DNA of 6,083 nt from Burkholderiaceae bacterium (GTDB lineage: Bacteria > Pseudomonadota > Gammaproteobacteria > Burkholderiales > Burkholderiaceae). The stretch is from NCBI GenBank assembly GCA_030151165.1, contig JASLEM010000342.1:1-6083 (forward strand), in the 5' to 3' direction. A program made the position numbers and the translations under genes. The notes under the pieces are model-generated. The model was given only the letters and a program-made list of their open reading frames with translations, was not told where the DNA came from and made no database searches. Below, piece by piece: positions 4,681-6,083 of this stretch; the first letter of the stretch is position 1, and the number at the start of each line of letters is the position of its first letter.

Positions 4681-5571
4681 ATGCGTGTCTTCCTCACCGG
4701 CGCCACCGGCTTCATCGGCTCGGCCATCGTCCCCCGGCTCATCGACGCCGGCCACAGCGTGCTCGGCCTCGCGCGTTCCGACGACGGCGCCGCCCAACTC
4801 GCCGCCGCGGGCGCCGACGTCCATCGCGGCTCGCTCGAGGATCTCGACAGCCTGCGCCGCGGCGCGAGCGGTGCCGACGGCGTCATCCACGCCGGCTTCA
4901 TCCACGACTTCTCGAAGTTCGCGGAGAACTGCGAGATCGACCGCCGCGCCATCGAGACGTTCGGCGAGGTGCTGGCCGGCTCCGGCCGGCCGTTGATCGT
5001 CACCGCCGGCACCGGCATCGCCGTCGACGGCCGGCCGCGCACCGAGGAGGACGCCGCGACGCCGCCGTCCGCGCGGATGCCACGCGTGTCCGAGGAAGCC
5101 GGCCTCGCGCTGCAGGCGCGCGGCGTGCGCGTATCGGTGATGCGCCTCCCGCAGGTGCACGACCCGGTCAAGCAGGGCCTCGTCACCTACGTCACGGCGG
5201 TGGCGCGCGAGAAGGGCGTGTCGGCCTACATCGGCGAGGGCGCCAACCGCTGGGCCGCCGTGCCGCGTTTCGCGGCCGCGGAGCTCTACCGGCTCGTGCT
5301 CGAGAAAGGCACGGCCGGCGCCAGGTACCACGCCGTCGCGGAGGAGGGCGTGCCGCTGCGCGCGATCGCCGAGGCGGTCGGCCGGGGGCTGAAGGTGCCG
5401 GTGGTGTCGATGTCGCCCGAAGAGGCCGCGCAGCACTTCGGCTGGATGGCCGGCTTCATGGGCTTCGACATGTCGGCGTCCAGCGCCCTGACGCAGTCGC
5501 GCATGGGCTGGCAGCCGACGGGCGAGGGCTTGATCGAGGATCTGGGGCGGATGGACTATTCCGCGGTCTGA
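4681..5571 (+). CDS. Atypical SDR-family NAD(P)-binding protein (NAD-dependent epimerase/dehydratase-like)
   Basis: A 296-residue cytoplasmic Rossmann-fold protein. It opens MRVFLTGATGFIGSAIVPRL with the dinucleotide motif TGATGFIG (residues 6-13, TGxxGxxG of extended SDRs). Conserved stretches follow: GADGVIHAGF (64-73), PLIVTAGTGIA (104-114) and RYHAVAEEGVPLRAIAEAVG (215-234). None of its five tyrosines (170, 183, 203, 216, 293) is followed by Lys at +4, so the YxxxK catalytic motif is absent. RMPRVSEEAGLAL (132-144) appears to occupy that region. This fits an atypical SDR subgroup that binds NAD(P) but lacks the standard active site, so an oxidoreductase or epimerase activity should not be assumed. 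The start has AGGAG seven bases upstream. It diverges from an AraC-type regulator that likely controls it. The substrate is unknown. Confidence 0.9.
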   Translation: MRVFLTGATGFIGSAIVPRLIDAGHSVLGLARSDDGAAQLAAAGADVHRGSLEDLDSLRRGASGADGVIHAGFIHDFSKFAENCEIDRRAIETFGEVLAGSGRPLIVTAGTGIAVDGRPRTEEDAATPPSARMPRVSEEAGLALQARGVRVSVMRLPQVHDPVKQGLVTYVTAVAREKGVSAYIGEGANRWAAVPRFAAAELYRLVLEKGTAGARYHAVAEEGVPLRAIAEAVGRGLKVPVVSMSPEEAAQHFGWMAGFMGFDMSASSALTQSRMGWQPTGEGLIEDLGRMDYSAV

Positions 5572-5600
5572 CGGCCGGTCGAGGGAGCGGCCCTGGCACG

Positions 5601-5618
5601 GAGATTCTCGCGAATCTC
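5601..5618 (+). other. Hairpin downstream of the SDR-like gene
   Basis: 5601-5607 (gagattc) pairs perfectly with 5612-5618 (gaatctc) around a tcgc loop, 30 nt past the SDR stop codon. No T-run follows on the plus strand, so it is not a canonical terminator. It may stabilise the 3' end or be part of a rho-dependent stop between this gene and the convergent ffs. Confidence 0.4.
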
Positions 5619-5643
5619 GACGGTGCGATGCGGGGTGGTCAAA

Positions 5644-5743
5644 GGTGACGAGCCTTACCCCGGCACTGGTCACAACAGTTAGGGCTGCTTCGTTCCCGAC
5701 CTGACCCGGTTGGCCGTGCTTCCATGCGAGGAGGCCCGTCACC
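5644..5743 (-). ncRNA. ffs: Signal recognition particle RNA, 4.5S type
   Basis: RNA scaffold that binds Ffh to target nascent membrane proteins to FtsY and the translocon. Read on the minus strand, it contains the conserved apical block GGUCAGGUCGGGAACGAAGC, continuing AGCC. The GGAA tetraloop is the complement of 5693-5696, closed by CG pairs, and the CAG/GAAGCAG internal loop that binds Ffh is present. The ends form an 11-position helix, 5733-5743 with 5644-5654, including one G-U pair. The resulting RNA of about 100 nt fits the small bacterial SRP class (114 nt in E. coli). The closing helix is followed by UUU at 5643-5641, a plausible 3' end. Exact ends are inferred from pairing. Confidence 0.95.
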
Positions 5744-5747
5744 GACG

Positions 5748-5753
5748 ATTGTA
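5748..5753 (-). promoter_or_regulatory. -10 element of the ffs promoter
   Basis: The minus strand reads TACAAT, five of six to consensus, ending 4-5 bases before the predicted 5' end of the SRP RNA at about 5741-5743. The -35 region at 17 bp (CCGGAA) is poor. Position relative to the RNA supports the call. Confidence 0.6.
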
Positions 5754-5785
5754 GGCGAGTCTGGCGCCGCTTCCGGCCGCACAAG

Positions 5786-5833
5786 AAAAATCGCCTCGTT
5801 TCGTGTGTCGGGCGACACAGGAGCACGAGGCGA
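5786..5833 (-). terminator. Rho-independent terminator of the AIR-synthase-like gene
   Basis: On the minus strand an outer stem, 5825-5833 with 5791-5799 (9 perfect bp, acgaggcga/tcgcctcgt), encloses a second hairpin, 5814-5819 with 5804-5809 (6 bp, loop of four). Five U follow (complement of 5786-5790). It lies 38 nt after the stop codon and insulates ffs from readthrough. Confidence 0.9.
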
Positions 5834-5870
5834 GATCGAGGGCCGGGGCCGCGCTGCGGCGGCCGGCGGG

Positions 5871-6083
5871 TCAGCGCAACTGCAGGTCGTCGTCGCCGAA
5901 GCGGATGTTCAAAGGCTCGATGACGAGCTGCTTCGGGCCGTCCTCGACCGTGCCGGCGATGCAGGCGCCGATGCCGAGGTCCTCGGCGATCTGGCAGGCC
6001 TGCGCGGCCTGGTCGGCGGGCATGAAGAGGGCGAAGCCGGCGCCCATGTTGAGCGTGCTGTAGGCCTCGCGGTCGTCGTGCTT
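5871..6083 (-). CDS. AIR synthase (PurM)-like protein, C-terminal 70 residues
   Basis: 3' end of a gene entering from beyond the window. The visible 70 residues begin KHDDREAYSTLNMGAGFALF and end IEPLNIRFGDDDLQLR. The pattern NMGxGFxLFxPxxxA, then GTV and LVIEP, matches the C-terminal domain of the PurM/AIR-synthase superfamily (the NMGVGM ... VVIE region in E. coli PurM). That superfamily also includes SelD, HypE and ThiL. The C-terminal tail differs from ordinary PurM, so this may be the AIR-synthase-related paralogue found in Burkholderia-type genomes and not the purine-biosynthesis enzyme. The ATP-binding N-terminal half is outside the window, so activity cannot be judged. It ends just before a strong terminator. 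Confidence 0.7.
   Translation of the reverse strand, partial: KHDDREAYSTLNMGAGFALFMPADQAAQACQIAEDLGIGACIAGTVEDGPKQLVIEPLNIRFGDDDLQLR

Noticed and set aside
4554..5186. N-terminal extension of the AraC-type regulator frame to 5186
   Set aside because: The extension is antisense to the SDR gene, has no domain character, and the family normally begins at the MDPLSDVL-type start at 4553.

Overview
The window comes from a GC-rich betaproteobacterial chromosome, most likely Burkholderia sensu lato. The evidence is the strong G/C bias at third codon positions, the gcvT-gcvH-gcvP order behind a tandem glycine riboswitch, the signal-peptide protein rich in Ala, Lys and Asp, and a short bacterial SRP RNA. 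The genus is inferred from gene style and order, not from a database search. Most of the window is ordinary core genome. The new points lie in the riboswitch architecture, the intergenic hairpins, one frameshifted gene and one low-complexity protein.

Layout. Positions 1-1876 (minus strand) hold the glycine cleavage operon: complete gcvT (aminomethyltransferase), complete gcvH (lipoyl carrier) and the first 58 codons of gcvP (glycine decarboxylase). Both spacers contain strong hairpins without U-tracts. Positions 1883-2180 (minus) hold a tandem glycine riboswitch with a candidate extended -10 promoter. The aptamers are joined by an unusually structured 24-nt linker. The 3' strand of the second aptamer's P1 is perfectly complementary to the bases abutting the gcvT Shine-Dalgarno sequence, which suggests a translational ON switch.

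Positions 2204-2908 (plus) hold a divergent gene for a small exported protein of unknown function, broken by an apparent 1-nt deletion near 2545, then two hairpins, the second a bidirectional terminator. Positions 2959-3441 (minus) encode an exported Ala/Lys/Asp repeat protein that converges on that terminator. Positions 3615-4553 (minus) encode an AraC-family regulator with an N-terminal cupin-like domain. It diverges across 127 bp from an atypical NAD(P)-binding SDR-like protein at 4681-5571 (plus), an arrangement typical of a regulator and its target. Positions 5644-5743 (minus) hold the 4.5S SRP RNA (ffs) with a TACAAT -10. Positions 5786-5833 are the terminator of the last gene, the 3' end of an AIR-synthase (PurM)-like protein at 5871-6083 (minus), which runs off the window.

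How the parts work together: GcvT, GcvH and GcvP, with lipoamide dehydrogenase encoded elsewhere, cleave glycine to CO2, ammonia and methylene-tetrahydrofolate. The riboswitch ties their expression to glycine. The other loci look functionally independent of this operon.
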